Shown: positions 17,501 to 25,968, counted from the stretch's first letter. The stretch: DNA of 64,000 nucleotides from Yinghuangia elevatio (GCF_040649515.1 NZ_JBEZFP010000033.1:13585-77584), one strand, 5' to 3'. Made by a program: numbers and translations. Notes: a model not told the origin generated them from the sequence alone.

Positions 17501-17693
17501 CAAGGCCCGCCTCATCCGCGACGGTGCGGTTGTCGCCGACAACCTCACCATCGAGGGCCTGCGCCGCGAGAAGGACGACGTCACCGAGGTCCGCGAGGGC
17601 TTCGAGTGCGGTATCAACCTCGGGTCGTACAACGACATCAAGGTGGACGACCGCATCGAGACGTTCGAGATCCGCGAGAAGCCCCGGGGCTGA
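14559..17693 (+). CDS. infB: Translation initiation factor IF-2
   Basis: IF-2 places initiator tRNA on the ribosome and is a GTPase. The 1044-aa protein begins with an IF2-N domain (AKVRVYELAKEFGVESKVVMAKL), then has a very long Gly/Pro/Arg/Ala-rich disordered segment (about residues 50-420). A second IF2-N-type domain comes before the G domain with GHVDHGKT at 546-553, followed by DTPGHE and NKID, and then domains II, III and IV. The GTG at 14559 lies after AAGGAG. A palindromic terminator follows the stop. The low-complexity segment is repeated enough to make assembly errors possible there. Confidence 0.97.
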   Translation: MAKVRVYELAKEFGVESKVVMAKLQELGEFVRSASSTIEAPVVRKLTDAFKKDGGPSARPGARKPAAPAAPASAQGPAAAAAPSTSARPGPRPAGGAPTPGPRPAAGPRPGGDAPAPAGRTPGGAPRPGAQPGPGQPAPAQPGPAQRTGGAPAPGARPGPRPAAAPAAGAPQTPSAPRPAAASPGAPAARPGARPGGQGSGAPARPGQSGGPRPGGQSGPGGRSGAPGGPGARPAAPRPAGPRPGNNPFTSGSTGMPRPQAPGGQRPGPGGGPGGPRPAPSGGPGGPRPGGSGGPGGPRPGGSGGGPGGPRPNPGMMPNRPAPGPRPGGGPGRPGGGPGGRPGGGAGRPGGGGFAGRPAGPGGGGAGRPGGPGGGGGAGRPGGGGGFAGRPGGGRGGPGGRGGTQGAFGRPGGRPGRARKSKRQRRQEFDNMSAPAIGGVQAPRGNGGVLRLSRGASLTDFADKIGAIPGSLVQIMFHLGKMLTATQSCSDEDLKDLGVELDWDVQIVSPEEEDRELLESFDLEWGEDEGDEEDLRPRPPVVTVMGHVDHGKTRLLDAIRKTNVVAGEAGGITQHIGAYQVATEVNGDERKITLIDTPGHEAFTAMRARGAKSTDIAILVVAADDGVKPQTIEALNHAQAADVPIVVAVNKIDKEGADPTKVRGQLTEYGLVAEEYGGETMFVDISAKQGMGIDELLEAVILTADAALELKANPDQEAQGIAIEAHLDKGRGSVATVLVQRGTLRVGDAIVVGESYGRVRAMLDENGNNVTEAGPARPVLVLGLTTVPGAGDNFLVVEEERTARQVAEKRAAANRNALLARRNKRVSLEDLDRALKEGQIQQLNLILKGDVSGSVEALEDALLNLEVGEDVELRIIDRGVGAITESNVTLAVASDAIIIGFNVRPEGRARTMAEREGVDVRYYSVIYQAIEEIEAALKGMLKPEYEEVQLGTAEIRAVFRSSKLGNIAGCMVTSGQMRRNGKARLIRDGAVVADNLTIEGLRREKDDVTEVREGFECGINLGSYNDIKVDDRIETFEIREKPRG

Positions 17694-17728
17694 CGCCTTC
17701 GGCAGGCTTCGCAGTACCGCAACGGGTG

Positions 17729-17759
17729 CCCTCCGCGCCGACTCAGTCGGCGCGGAGGG
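17729..17759 (+). terminator. Intrinsic terminator after infB
   Basis: The palindrome 17729-17743 and 17745-17759 forms a 13-14-bp stem with a minimal loop, followed by TTCTCC. It lies 36 bp after the infB stop and probably separates infB from the DUF503-rbfA genes, at least in part. Confidence 0.8.
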
Positions 17760-17794
17760 TTCTCCGTTGCACCGCCGAGGCAAAGCCAAGGCAC

Positions 17795-17870
17795 CGTGAG
17801 AACAGCAAGACACAGCACGACACAGCAAGACACACAGGGAAAACACGCAAGGAACACAACCGCACCACGA
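17795..17870 (+). repeat. A/C-rich, G/T-poor leader with ACAGCAAGA repeats
   Basis: Between the infB terminator and DUF503 the composition changes sharply to A and C, in a chromosome where G and C otherwise alternate. ACAGCAAGA occurs at 17802-17810 and 17822-17830, and ACAGCACGA at 17812-17820, so the unit repeats with a 10-base step. The RNA would be almost unstructured, which suits a Rho-loading (rut) site or a 5' leader. Confidence 0.55.
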
Positions 17871-17924
17871 GCCGTTCAAGCTATGAGCGGCACACCCTGA
17901 TGGCCCCCGGGCGCCTGGCCCGTG

Positions 17925-18224
17925 ATGCCCGTGTTCGTAGGAACGATCACCCTCGACCTGCTGTTCGGCGACGTGCACTCCCTGAAGGAGAAGCGCTCGC
18001 TGCTCCGCCCGATCCTGGCGGATCTCCAGCGCAAGAATGCCGTTGCCGCGGCCGAGGTTGACTATCAGGATCTACATCGGCGCAGCCGGATCGGCCTCGC
18101 GGTGGTCTCCGCGACCGTGGAACGGTGTGCCGAAGTGCTGGACGAGTGCGAGCGGCAGGTCGCCGGGCGACCTGAGCTGGAATTGCTGTCCGCCCGCCGC
18201 CGGGTGTTCAGCGAGGACGATTGA
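17925..18224 (+). CDS. DUF503 family protein
   Basis: The ~99-aa protein has the DUF503 pattern: VGTITLDLLFGDVHSLKEKRSLLRPILADL near the start, YQDLHRRSRIGLAVVSATVERCAEVLDECERQV, then LLSARRRVFSEDD. It is a small ferredoxin-like-fold protein of unknown role that accompanies rbfA in many Gram-positives. The start is uncertain: GTG 17922, ATG 17925 and GTG 17931 are all in frame and none has a good Shine-Dalgarno sequence. Homologues I recall begin close to the FVGT motif, favouring 17925 or 17931. Confidence 0.82.
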   Translation: MPVFVGTITLDLLFGDVHSLKEKRSLLRPILADLQRKNAVAAAEVDYQDLHRRSRIGLAVVSATVERCAEVLDECERQVAGRPELELLSARRRVFSEDD

Positions 18225-18281
18225 CACGCCGGGCCTGGACGGCCCCCGAGGGCTTGACGGCCCGCCCAAGTTGGAGGATCA

Positions 18282-18758
18282 GTGACCGACACCGCGCGGG
18301 CGCGCAAACTGGCGGACCGCATCAAGGTCGTGGTCGCCGAGACGCTGGACCGGCGGATCAAGGACCCCCGCCTGGGCTTCGTCACCATCACCGATGCCCG
18401 GGTGACCGGCGACCTGCGGGAAGCCACGGTGTTCTACACGGTTTTCGGCGACGAGACCGAGCGGGAGGCCAGCGCCGCGGCGCTGGAGAGTGCCAAGGGC
18501 ATCCTCCGCAGCGAGGTCGGGCGGCAGACCGGCGTGCGCTACACGCCGAGCCTGGCGTTCGTCGCCGACGCCGTCCCGGACAACGCGCGCCAGATCGATG
18601 AGCTGCTTGCCAGGGCGCAGGAGGCCGATGCGGCGGTACGCTTCACCGCTGCGGGTGCCAGCTATGCCGGCGACGCGGACCCGTACCGCACTCCGGCCGA
18701 GGACGACGACCTCGACGAGGACGGCGGGGACTCCACGAAGGAGGACGAGCAGCGTTGA
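18282..18758 (+). CDS. rbfA: 30S ribosome-binding factor A
   Basis: This 158-aa protein assists 16S rRNA maturation and cold adaptation. Its KH-like core shows ARKLADRIKVVVAETL, DPRLGFVTITDARVTGDLREATVFYTVFG and RYTPSLAFVADAVPDNARQIDELL, all standard RbfA blocks. The C-terminal ~35 residues are Asp/Glu-rich and disordered. The GTG at 18282 follows GGAGGA. The last bases overlap the TTG start of the next gene. Confidence 0.95.
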   Translation: MTDTARARKLADRIKVVVAETLDRRIKDPRLGFVTITDARVTGDLREATVFYTVFGDETEREASAAALESAKGILRSEVGRQTGVRYTPSLAFVADAVPDNARQIDELLARAQEADAAVRFTAAGASYAGDADPYRTPAEDDDLDEDGGDSTKEDEQR

Positions 18759-19885
18759 ACCCCACGGTGTCGGCGGCCGGAATCCCGGGCCCCACGAAGG
18801 CGATGGACCAGCGCGGCGCCTCGGCGCCCCCGTCCGCCCTGCCCGCGGGGCCGCCGACACCGCCGGGCGAACGGGAATGGGACGAGGTGGCCGCCCTGGT
18901 GGCCACCGCGTCCCGCATCGACCTGCTCGCCCATGTCAGTCCGGACGGCGACGCGCTCGGCTCGGCCCTCGCGGTCGGCCTCGCGCTGCGGGCGCAAGGT
19001 CGCGACGTGCATGTGTCGTACGGCGACGACCCGCTCGTCGTCCCCGCGTCGCTCACCTTCCTGCCGGGCCTCGACATGCTGGTGCCGCCCGCGGAACTGC
19101 CGGACCGGCCCGACCTGGTGATCGTCTTCGACACCGCGGCCGGCGCCCGGCTCGGCCTGCTGGAGGCCAAGGCCAAGGCCGCACGGGCGCTCGTGGTGGT
19201 CGACCACCACGCGTCCAGCACCCGCTTCGGCACCCACCACCTGATCGACGTCACGGCCCCCGCCACCGCGGTGCTCGCCGAGGAACTGGTGCGCCGCGTC
19301 GGCGGCACGCTGACGGCCGAGGTCGCCACCGCGCTCTACACGGGCCTGGTCACCGACACCGGCTCCTTCAAGTACGCCGCGACGACCCCCGAGACCCACG
19401 CGATGGCCGCACGCCTTCTGGCCACCGGCATCCCGCACGACCTCATCTCCCGAGCCATCTGGGACACCTGCCGGTTCGGCTACCTCAAGGTGCTCTCCGC
19501 GGCCCTCGACGCAGCCCGCCTGGAGCCCGGCGCGGCCGGGGGACTGGGCCTGGTGTGGACCGTGGTCACGCGCGCCGACCGGGCCGAGTACGGCGTACGC
19601 CTCGACGAGATCGAGGGCATCATCGACGTCGTCCGCAAGAGCGCCGAAGCCGAGATCGCGCTGGTGCTCAAGGAGGACGACAAGGGCCGCTTCCAGGCGT
19701 CCGCGCGCTCCAAGGGCCGCGTCGACCTCGGCAGTGTGTGTGCGGCTCTGGGTGGCGGCGGGCACGCGTACGCGGCCGGATACACAGCCGCCGACGAGCC
19801 GCTCGACGCCGTGATGGACCGGTTCCGCGCGCAACTGGAGGCGGCGGTGGGCGAGGCGGGGCGCGGGGACGAGGGGTCGGCCTGA
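18755..19885 (+). CDS. nrnA: DHH/DHHA1 phosphoesterase, NrnA-type oligoribonuclease/pAp phosphatase
   Basis: The 376-aa enzyme degrades short RNA oligonucleotides and/or 3'-phosphoadenosine phosphate. Manganese-binding motifs are visible: HVSPDGDALGSALA (motif I), VIVFDTA, and VVDHHASST (the DHH motif). The C-terminal DHHA1 domain contains FQASARSKGRVDLGSVCAALGGGGHAYAAGY. A proline-rich N-terminal extension of ~40 residues precedes the fold. The TTG at 18755 overlaps the rbfA stop (TTGA) and is preceded by AAGGAGGA, which decides the start. The order rbfA-nrnA-truB is typical for actinobacteria. Confidence 0.92.
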   Translation: MNPTVSAAGIPGPTKAMDQRGASAPPSALPAGPPTPPGEREWDEVAALVATASRIDLLAHVSPDGDALGSALAVGLALRAQGRDVHVSYGDDPLVVPASLTFLPGLDMLVPPAELPDRPDLVIVFDTAAGARLGLLEAKAKAARALVVVDHHASSTRFGTHHLIDVTAPATAVLAEELVRRVGGTLTAEVATALYTGLVTDTGSFKYAATTPETHAMAARLLATGIPHDLISRAIWDTCRFGYLKVLSAALDAARLEPGAAGGLGLVWTVVTRADRAEYGVRLDEIEGIIDVVRKSAEAEIALVLKEDDKGRFQASARSKGRVDLGSVCAALGGGGHAYAAGYTAADEPLDAVMDRFRAQLEAAVGEAGRGDEGSA

Positions 19886-20031
19886 CCGGACCCGTCCGAC
19901 CCTGACCTCTTGCCTGTCAGCCCGCACGACGCTCTGACCTCCTGACCCTCGTTGACAGTCGGCCGTCGGACGCCCGGCCACCGGGACGCCGAAGCCGAAC
20001 GCTCCGCAGAAAGCCGGCCCGGAAACCCACC

Positions 20032-20934
20032 ATGAGCAAGCCACGCCGCAACGCCGGACCCCCGCCCCCCGACGGCCTCGTCATCGTCGACAAACCCGCG
20101 GGACTCACCTCGCACGACGTCGTCGGCCGCATGCGCCGCATCGCCGGTACGCGACGGGTCGGCCACGCCGGAACCCTCGACCCGATGGCCACCGGGGTCC
20201 TGGTCATCGGCATCGAGAAGGCCACCCGCCTGCTCGGCCACCTCGCCCTGACCGAGAAGACGTACGAGGCGACGATCCGCCTCGGCCAGGCCACCGTCAC
20301 CGACGACGCCGAGGGCGAGGTCACCGCGACCACGCCCGCGGGCGAGGTGACCCGCGAGGCGGTCGACGCGGGCATCGCCGGGTTGACCGGCGCCATCATG
20401 CAGGTTCCGTCGAAGGTCTCGGCCATCAAGGTCGACGGCAAGCGGTCGTACGCGCGCGTCCGCGAGGGCGAGGAGGTCGAGCTCGCGGCGCGGCCGGTGA
20501 CCGTGTCCCGGTTCGACGTGCACGAGATGCGCCGCGACGCGGACGTGGTCGATCTCGACGTCACCGTCACCTGCTCGTCCGGCACGTACATCCGCGCGCT
20601 GGCCCGCGACCTGGGCACGCACCTGGACGTGGGCGGCCACCTCACGATGCTGCGCCGCACCGCGGTCGGGCCGTACCCGATCGAGGGCGCGCGCACGCTG
20701 GAGCAGTTGGAGGAGTCCTTCTCCGTCCTGCCCATCGCGGACGCCGCGGCCGCGGCCTTCCCGCGCCGCGACGTGACCGCCGACGAAGCCCGCCTGGTGG
20801 CCCACGGCGGCCGTCTGAAGGCCGAGGGAGCCGCTGCCGGGCCCGTCGCCGTCTTCGACCCCGACGGGGCCTTCCTGGCCCTTGTAGAGGAGACACAGGG
20901 GCAGGCCAAGCCCATCGCGGTGTTCGTCGGCTGA
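20032..20934 (+). CDS. truB: tRNA pseudouridine(55) synthase
   Basis: TruB converts U55 in the T-loop of tRNAs to pseudouridine. The 300-aa protein has GLVIVDKPAGLTSHDVV near the start, the catalytic motif HAGTLDPMATG with Asp50, and the thumb/insert region SAIKVDGKRSYARVREGEEV. The C-terminal actinobacterial TruB domain ends in PVAVFDPDGAFLALVEE. It lies 146 bp after nrnA, a stretch with several T-rich imperfect repeats but no clear promoter. Confidence 0.96.
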   Translation: MSKPRRNAGPPPPDGLVIVDKPAGLTSHDVVGRMRRIAGTRRVGHAGTLDPMATGVLVIGIEKATRLLGHLALTEKTYEATIRLGQATVTDDAEGEVTATTPAGEVTREAVDAGIAGLTGAIMQVPSKVSAIKVDGKRSYARVREGEEVELAARPVTVSRFDVHEMRRDADVVDLDVTVTCSSGTYIRALARDLGTHLDVGGHLTMLRRTAVGPYPIEGARTLEQLEESFSVLPIADAAAAAFPRRDVTADEARLVAHGGRLKAEGAAAGPVAVFDPDGAFLALVEETQGQAKPIAVFVG

Positions 20935-21125
20935 ACCGGCCCCGCCCCGGCGACCCGCGGGAGTCCGGGCCCGATCAAGCGCGGCGGGCGGCGCATGGCA
21001 GGCTTGGTCCTGTGGCGGTCCCCAGTGCCGCGGGAATCCCTCGCCGGAATCCGCGGGCGGCAAGTCCCGGGGCAACCGCCACAGGTACGGTCGCAGGAAC
21101 CGTCACAGGAACGAGGAGCGGTCAG

Positions 21126-22073
21126 GTGCAGCGCTGGCGTGGCTTGGAGGACGTCCCATCCGACTGGGGGCGTTCCGTTGTCACCATCGGGTCCTACGAC
21201 GGTGTGCACCGAGGGCACCAGCGCGTGATCGGCCAGGCCGTGGAGATCGCCCGCGAGCGCGGACTCCCCTCGGTCGTGGTCACCTTCGACCCGCATCCGA
21301 GCGAGGTGGTCCGCCCCGGCAGCCACCCGCCGCTGCTCACGCCGCACCACCGGCGGGCCCGGCTGATGGCCGACCTCGGTGTCGACGCGGTGCTTATCCT
21401 GCCCTTCACGCTGGAGTTCTCGCGCCTGGACGCGGCCGACTTCGTGCGGCAGGTGCTCGTCGACGCGCTGCACGCCCGGGTCGTCGTCGAGGGCGCCAAC
21501 TTCCGCTTCGGCCACAAGGCCACCGGGAACGTCGAGCTGCTCGAACGGCTGGGCGAGCAGTACGACTTCACCGTCGTCGAGCCTGAACTGTTCACCGACG
21601 GCGACACGGTGTTCTCCTCGACCGTCGTGCGCGGCCTCGTCGCTGACGGCGATGTGGACGGCGCCCGCGTGGTCCTCGGCCGCCCGCACCGCGTCGAGGG
21701 CGTCGTCGTGCGCGGCGACCAGCGCGGACGCGAACTCGGCTATCCCACGGCCAATCTGGAGACCCTGCCCTACACCGCGATCCCCGGCGACGGGGTGTAC
21801 GCGGGGTGGCTCGTCGTCGACGACGAGCGGCTGCCCGCGGCGATCTCGGTCGGCAGCAACCCGACGTTCGACGGCACGGAGCGCCGGGTCGAGGCGTACG
21901 CGCTGGACCGCACCGACCTCGACCTGTACGGCGTGCACGTCAGCGTCGAGTTCCTGGCCTGGCTGCGCGGCATGGAGAAGTTCGACTCGATCGAGGCGCT
22001 GCTCGAGCGGATGGCTCACGACGTGAAGCGAGCGCGCGACCTCGTGGACGCCTACGACGCCGCGGCCACCTGA
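21126..22073 (+). CDS. ribF: Bifunctional riboflavin kinase/FAD synthetase
   Basis: RibF makes FMN and then FAD from riboflavin. The 315-aa protein has an N-terminal adenylyltransferase domain (VVTIGSYDGVHRGHQRVI; TFDPHPSEVVRP; FRFGHKATGN; SSTVVRGLVADG) and a C-terminal kinase domain (GRELGYPTANLE; PGDGVYAGWL; SVGSNPTFDGTERRVEAYALD). I set the start at GTG 21126 because GAGGAG precedes it by 7 bases and the encoded MQRWRGLEDVP fits the family. A longer in-frame start at 21012 would add 38 low-complexity residues. A perfect terminator follows. Confidence 0.95.
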   Translation: MQRWRGLEDVPSDWGRSVVTIGSYDGVHRGHQRVIGQAVEIARERGLPSVVVTFDPHPSEVVRPGSHPPLLTPHHRRARLMADLGVDAVLILPFTLEFSRLDAADFVRQVLVDALHARVVVEGANFRFGHKATGNVELLERLGEQYDFTVVEPELFTDGDTVFSSTVVRGLVADGDVDGARVVLGRPHRVEGVVVRGDQRGRELGYPTANLETLPYTAIPGDGVYAGWLVVDDERLPAAISVGSNPTFDGTERRVEAYALDRTDLDLYGVHVSVEFLAWLRGMEKFDSIEALLERMAHDVKRARDLVDAYDAAAT

Positions 22074-22135
22074 GGCCGCCACCACCAGGACGCACGGTCC
22101 GCGTCCGGGCCCGGGCGTTGCCGCCCGCACAAACG

Positions 22136-22179
22136 ACGACGAAGGGCTCCCACCGGATTCGGTGGGAGCCCTTCGTCGT
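22136..22179. terminator. Bidirectional terminator between ribF and the type VII secretion locus
   Basis: A perfect 20-bp stem (22136-22155 with 22160-22179) closes a GATT loop. It lies between convergent ribF and the minus-strand ParA-like gene, whose stop is only 13 bp away, and should serve both strands. It marks the border of the housekeeping block. Confidence 0.92.
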
Positions 22180-22191
22180 AGGCCCGCCCTC

Positions 22192-25100
22192 TCAGCCTTG
22201 CTGCGGAGGCTGCGGCGGTTGCTGCTGCGGCGGTTGCTGGTACGGCTGCTGCGGTGCTTGCTGGTACTGCGGCGGCGGGCCGTCCTGCTGCTGCGGCCAG
22301 GGCTGGCCGGCGTGCGGCTGCTGAGGGGACGGGTAGGGCTGCCCGTACTGCGGCTGCCCGGGATGCTGCTCAGGCTGCTGCCCTGGCTGCGACTGCGGTT
22401 GGGGGTAAGGCTGTTGCTGGTACGGCTGCTGCTGCGGCGCGGGCTGCTGGGGGGCCGCCTGGTAGGGCTGTTGCGGCCACGGCTGCCCCTGCGCGGCGTA
22501 CTGCTGCTGCGCCGGAGCCCACGCGTTCTGCTGCCACGGTTCGTCGGTCGGCGCGGTACGGCCGAAGTCCTCGGCGACCAGGGCCGCGAGCTCGAAGTAC
22601 GCTTCGCGTGTCTTCGGCCGCATGAGGTCGAGGTCCAACTCCGCGCCCGCGGAGAGGTGTTCGTCGAACGGGACGACGAGGACCGCGCGGCAGCGCGTCT
22701 CGAAGTGCGCGACTATGTCCTCGGTCTTGACGACCCTGCCGCTCTCGCGCACCCCGGAGATGACGGTGATGCTGCGCGCGACGAGGTCCGCATAGCCGTG
22801 CGCCACCAGCCAGTCGAGTGTGGTGCTCGCGCTGGTCGCCCCGTCCACACTGGGCGTGCTGATGACGATCAACTGGTGGGCCAGGTCCAGGACTCCGCGC
22901 ATCGCGCTGTAGAGGAGGCCGGTCCCGGAGTCGGTCAGGATGATCGGGTACTGCTTGCCCAGGACGTCGATCACCGCGCGGTAGTCGGCGTCGTCGAACG
23001 TCGTGGAGACCGCCGGGTCGACGTCGTTGGCCAGGATCTCGAGGCCGCTGGGCGCCTGCGACGTGAAGCGGCGTATGTCCATGTAGCTGTGCAGGCGCGG
23101 CAGCGCGGTCACCAGGTCGCGGATCGTCGCACCGGTCTCGCGACGTACCCGGCGGCCGAGGGTGCCGGCGTCCGGGTTGGCATCGATCGCGATCACCCGG
23201 TCCTGGCGCTCGGTGGCGAGGGTCGCGCCGAGCGCGGTGGTGGTCGTGGTCTTGCCGACGCCGCCCTTGAGGCTGATGACGGCGATGCGATAGCCGTTCA
23301 GGACGGGGGTACGGATGCGCCCAAGCCGTTCCGCCCGCGCCGCCTCGGCGGCCCGGCCGCCGATCCGGAAGCGCGACCCGGTGCGCTTCGCCTGCGGCTG
23401 GCGGCGGAGCAGACGGTCGGAACTCAGCTCCACGGCAGCGGTGTAGCCGAGCGGGGCGCCCCCGACGGAGCGCTGGGGGCCGGACGAAGTGTCGGGGCCC
23501 CACACGGAGTTGGCGGGTGGGCCTTGCTGGGCCTGCTGAGTTTGCGGGGGCTGTTGAGGGTGTTGGCCGTGTTGGGGTTGCTGGGCTTGGGGGGCTTGCG
23601 GGCCGGGTTCGGCGGATTGGCCCGGTTGACCCAGTTGGCCGGGCTGGCCGGGTTGGACGGGTTGCTGGAACAGCGGGGGGCCCTGCGGCGGGGCGAGCGG
23701 GGCTTGGCCGTAGGGCGACGCCTCGGCGTCCCCCTGCGTCGGGTACCCCTGATGAGGCGCACCGGGCCCCGAGCTGTCACCAGGGGGAGGCACGGGACCA
23801 GGCGCGCCTTGGCCCGGTGCCTGCCATGCGCCTCCGGGACCGGATTCCCCGCGCGGGGGCTCCCCCTGAACGCCTTGTGGATGCGGCGCGTTCTGGGCGT
23901 ACGCGCCTTGCGGGTACCCGGGGTTCTGCGGATAGACGGGCTGCTGGGGTTGTCCGGGCGGCTGCGCGTACCCCGCGGGCGGGACGGCCCCGGGGGTCTG
24001 CGGAACGGAGTACCCCTCCGGACCCGGACTTGGTGCCTGGCCCTGGGGCGGACCCTGCACGTGGCCGTGTGCCGGGGCGGCCGTTCCGTACGGGCCGGGC
24101 TGCGGGTTCGGTCCGTGTGCTTGCTGCTGTGTCTGCTGCGCGGGGAAGGGAGGCTGTCCGTACTGCGGAGCGCCGGGTGCCGAGCCTCCGTGGCCTTGCG
24201 GCGGGACGTACGCGCGCGGCTGCGGCGTGAACTGACCTGCGGCGGCAGCCGGTTGCGCGTACTGCTGGGGGTAGCCGCCGGGGGCCCCGCTGTCCGGGCC
24301 GGGAGACCCGGGCGCGAACTGGGGTCCGGGCGCCTGCTGTCCGGGGGTGCTGCCGGGCGCGGGCGGGCTCCACGCGGGCGCACCCGGGCTCGAACCGGGC
24401 GATGAAGCAGGCGACGAACTGGCCGATGAACCGGGCTCCGCGGCACTGTCGTTGTCGACATCGTGTGCGGCCGCGGACACCTCCGCGTCCTCGTCCGGGG
24501 AATCGTCGGTCGTCGGCTCTGGTTCGGGCTCGGGGCCGGCGTCGCTGTCGGAGCCGGTGTTCTGGTCCGCGACAGCCTCGGGGACGTCGCGTACGTCGTC
24601 GCCCAGGTCGTCCGCTTGCGGGTCCGCGGAGTCCGGCGCATCCGCCTCGGCGTCCGAATCCTCGGCGGTCGGAGTGTCCTCCAGGTCTTCCTGGTCCTCC
24701 CGGTCCTCCCGGTCCTCCTCCGTGGACTCGACCGCGGCGCGCGGGTTGACGTCCGTCGCGTCGGGCGTGGGCGCGCGGTCCAAGCTCACACCGTGGCTTT
24801 CCGGCTCGTCCCGCTGCCCGTCGGCCGACGGAGCCTCCGGCACGGAACCGCCCGCGGGCTGTGCCTCCGGTTCATCCTCGTGAGCGACAGCCGACTCGCC
24901 CGCGTCACCCGCCCAGTTGCCCGACCACGGCAAATCGGCGGCGGGCTCCTCTGCGTTCGGCTGCGACGCGGCTTCCGCGGCGACATGTGGTTGCGGCGGC
25001 GGGAACGCGGACAGGTCGGGGCGCGGCGAGTAGACGGGGGAGGGCTGGACGTACGCGTCGTACGGCGTCTGCTGCCCGTACGGGTGCCCCGCGGCCTCCT

Positions 25101-25968
25101 GCGGCGCCTGCGGGACGTACGTGCCCGGCGCCTGCTGCTGCCAGTCGTGGCGGCCGTACGGCGACTCGTACTGCGGCGCCTGCGACTGCTGCTGTCCGTA
25201 CGCGGGATCCGGTGCGGAGGCGGGGGCCGTACCCGGGTGGTGCCAGGCGCCGCCCTGCCCGCCGGCGCCCTGCCCCGGCGGCGTCCACGAAGGTGCCGCG
25301 GGCTGCTGCGGCGGGATGCTCGGCGGCGTCGTCGGGCGCGGCGGCACGCCGGGTGGCAGCGGTCCGCCCTGGTATCCGGCGGGCGGCGGCATGTCATCCG
25401 TTATGCGCGGGAGAAGCCGCGTCGGGTCCTGGTTTCCGAGGCCACTGGAGCCACTGGATCCGCCGGCGCCGCTGGAATTGCCGGCGCCGCTCGAGTCGCC
25501 GGAGTGGCCGGAATCGCCGGGGTTTTCGGAGCGCGGGTCCGGCGGGTAGCCGCCTGCCGCGGGCGTGTGCGGTTCGTGCGACTCGGGCTGGTGTGCGGGC
25601 TGGTACCCGAAGGAGCTTCCCGGTTCTTCCCGGTGCCCCGAGCCCGCGGTGTGCCCGGCGGCCGCGGCTCCCCCCGCGGGAGCCGCGGCCCCCGGAGGAG
25701 TCCAGCTGAGCGGCGCGGGAGACGCGTCGTTCCCCACGCGGCGCTCGGTGTCCGAATCCTGACGTTCCGTCACCTCGTCGGGCGCGACCGGGTGCACGTA
25801 CGGTGCCGGCCCCCGCAAGGGCTCGCCGCTCGGTGCGGGCATCGCCCCCGCGGAAGCGCGCCCGGAGGACTGTCCATACCACGAGGGCATGGTGAAGTCA
25901 GGGCCCGACCATTCCTCTTCCTCGTCCGCCGGGGTCTCGACGTGCCTGCCGTCCTGCTCGCTGCTCAC
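22192..25968 (-). CDS. Large Pro/Gln-rich protein with C-terminal ParA/MinD-like ATPase domain (EspI-like, type VII-associated)
   Basis: The 1258-aa protein is mostly disordered: residues 1-~860 are rich in Pro, Gln, Gly, Ser and acidic residues. It then has a compact SIMIBI ATPase domain (~885-1130) with Walker A SLKGGVGKTTTT near residue 900, IAIDANPDAGTLGRR, and ILTDSGTGL. A ~125-residue Gln/Pro/Tyr-rich tail ends the protein. Related proteins next to ESX loci (EspI in mycobacteria) act as ATP-responsive regulators of secretion. The GTG at 25968 follows GGAAGGA on the minus strand. It is the last gene of a leftward group headed by eccE. The repeats make the exact length sensitive to assembly errors. 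Confidence 0.85.
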   Translation of the reverse strand: MSSEQDGRHVETPADEEEEWSGPDFTMPSWYGQSSGRASAGAMPAPSGEPLRGPAPYVHPVAPDEVTERQDSDTERRVGNDASPAPLSWTPPGAAAPAGGAAAAGHTAGSGHREEPGSSFGYQPAHQPESHEPHTPAAGGYPPDPRSENPGDSGHSGDSSGAGNSSGAGGSSGSSGLGNQDPTRLLPRITDDMPPPAGYQGGPLPPGVPPRPTTPPSIPPQQPAAPSWTPPGQGAGGQGGAWHHPGTAPASAPDPAYGQQQSQAPQYESPYGRHDWQQQAPGTYVPQAPQEAAGHPYGQQTPYDAYVQPSPVYSPRPDLSAFPPPQPHVAAEAASQPNAEEPAADLPWSGNWAGDAGESAVAHEDEPEAQPAGGSVPEAPSADGQRDEPESHGVSLDRAPTPDATDVNPRAAVESTEEDREDREDQEDLEDTPTAEDSDAEADAPDSADPQADDLGDDVRDVPEAVADQNTGSDSDAGPEPEPEPTTDDSPDEDAEVSAAAHDVDNDSAAEPGSSASSSPASSPGSSPGAPAWSPPAPGSTPGQQAPGPQFAPGSPGPDSGAPGGYPQQYAQPAAAAGQFTPQPRAYVPPQGHGGSAPGAPQYGQPPFPAQQTQQQAHGPNPQPGPYGTAAPAHGHVQGPPQGQAPSPGPEGYSVPQTPGAVPPAGYAQPPGQPQQPVYPQNPGYPQGAYAQNAPHPQGVQGEPPRGESGPGGAWQAPGQGAPGPVPPPGDSSGPGAPHQGYPTQGDAEASPYGQAPLAPPQGPPLFQQPVQPGQPGQLGQPGQSAEPGPQAPQAQQPQHGQHPQQPPQTQQAQQGPPANSVWGPDTSSGPQRSVGGAPLGYTAAVELSSDRLLRRQPQAKRTGSRFRIGGRAAEAARAERLGRIRTPVLNGYRIAVISLKGGVGKTTTTTALGATLATERQDRVIAIDANPDAGTLGRRVRRETGATIRDLVTALPRLHSYMDIRRFTSQAPSGLEILANDVDPAVSTTFDDADYRAVIDVLGKQYPIILTDSGTGLLYSAMRGVLDLAHQLIVISTPSVDGATSASTTLDWLVAHGYADLVARSITVISGVRESGRVVKTEDIVAHFETRCRAVLVVPFDEHLSAGAELDLDLMRPKTREAYFELAALVAEDFGRTAPTDEPWQQNAWAPAQQQYAAQGQPWPQQPYQAAPQQPAPQQQPYQQQPYPQPQSQPGQQPEQHPGQPQYGQPYPSPQQPHAGQPWPQQQDGPPPQYQQAPQQPYQQPPQQQPPQPPQQG

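Noticed and set aside
14013..17978. Minus-strand open frame of about 1320 codons opposite infB
   Set aside because: It is antisense to the clear IF-2 gene and consists of low-complexity Thr/Gly/Ala/Arg text produced by the high-GC repeats; no start site or domain.
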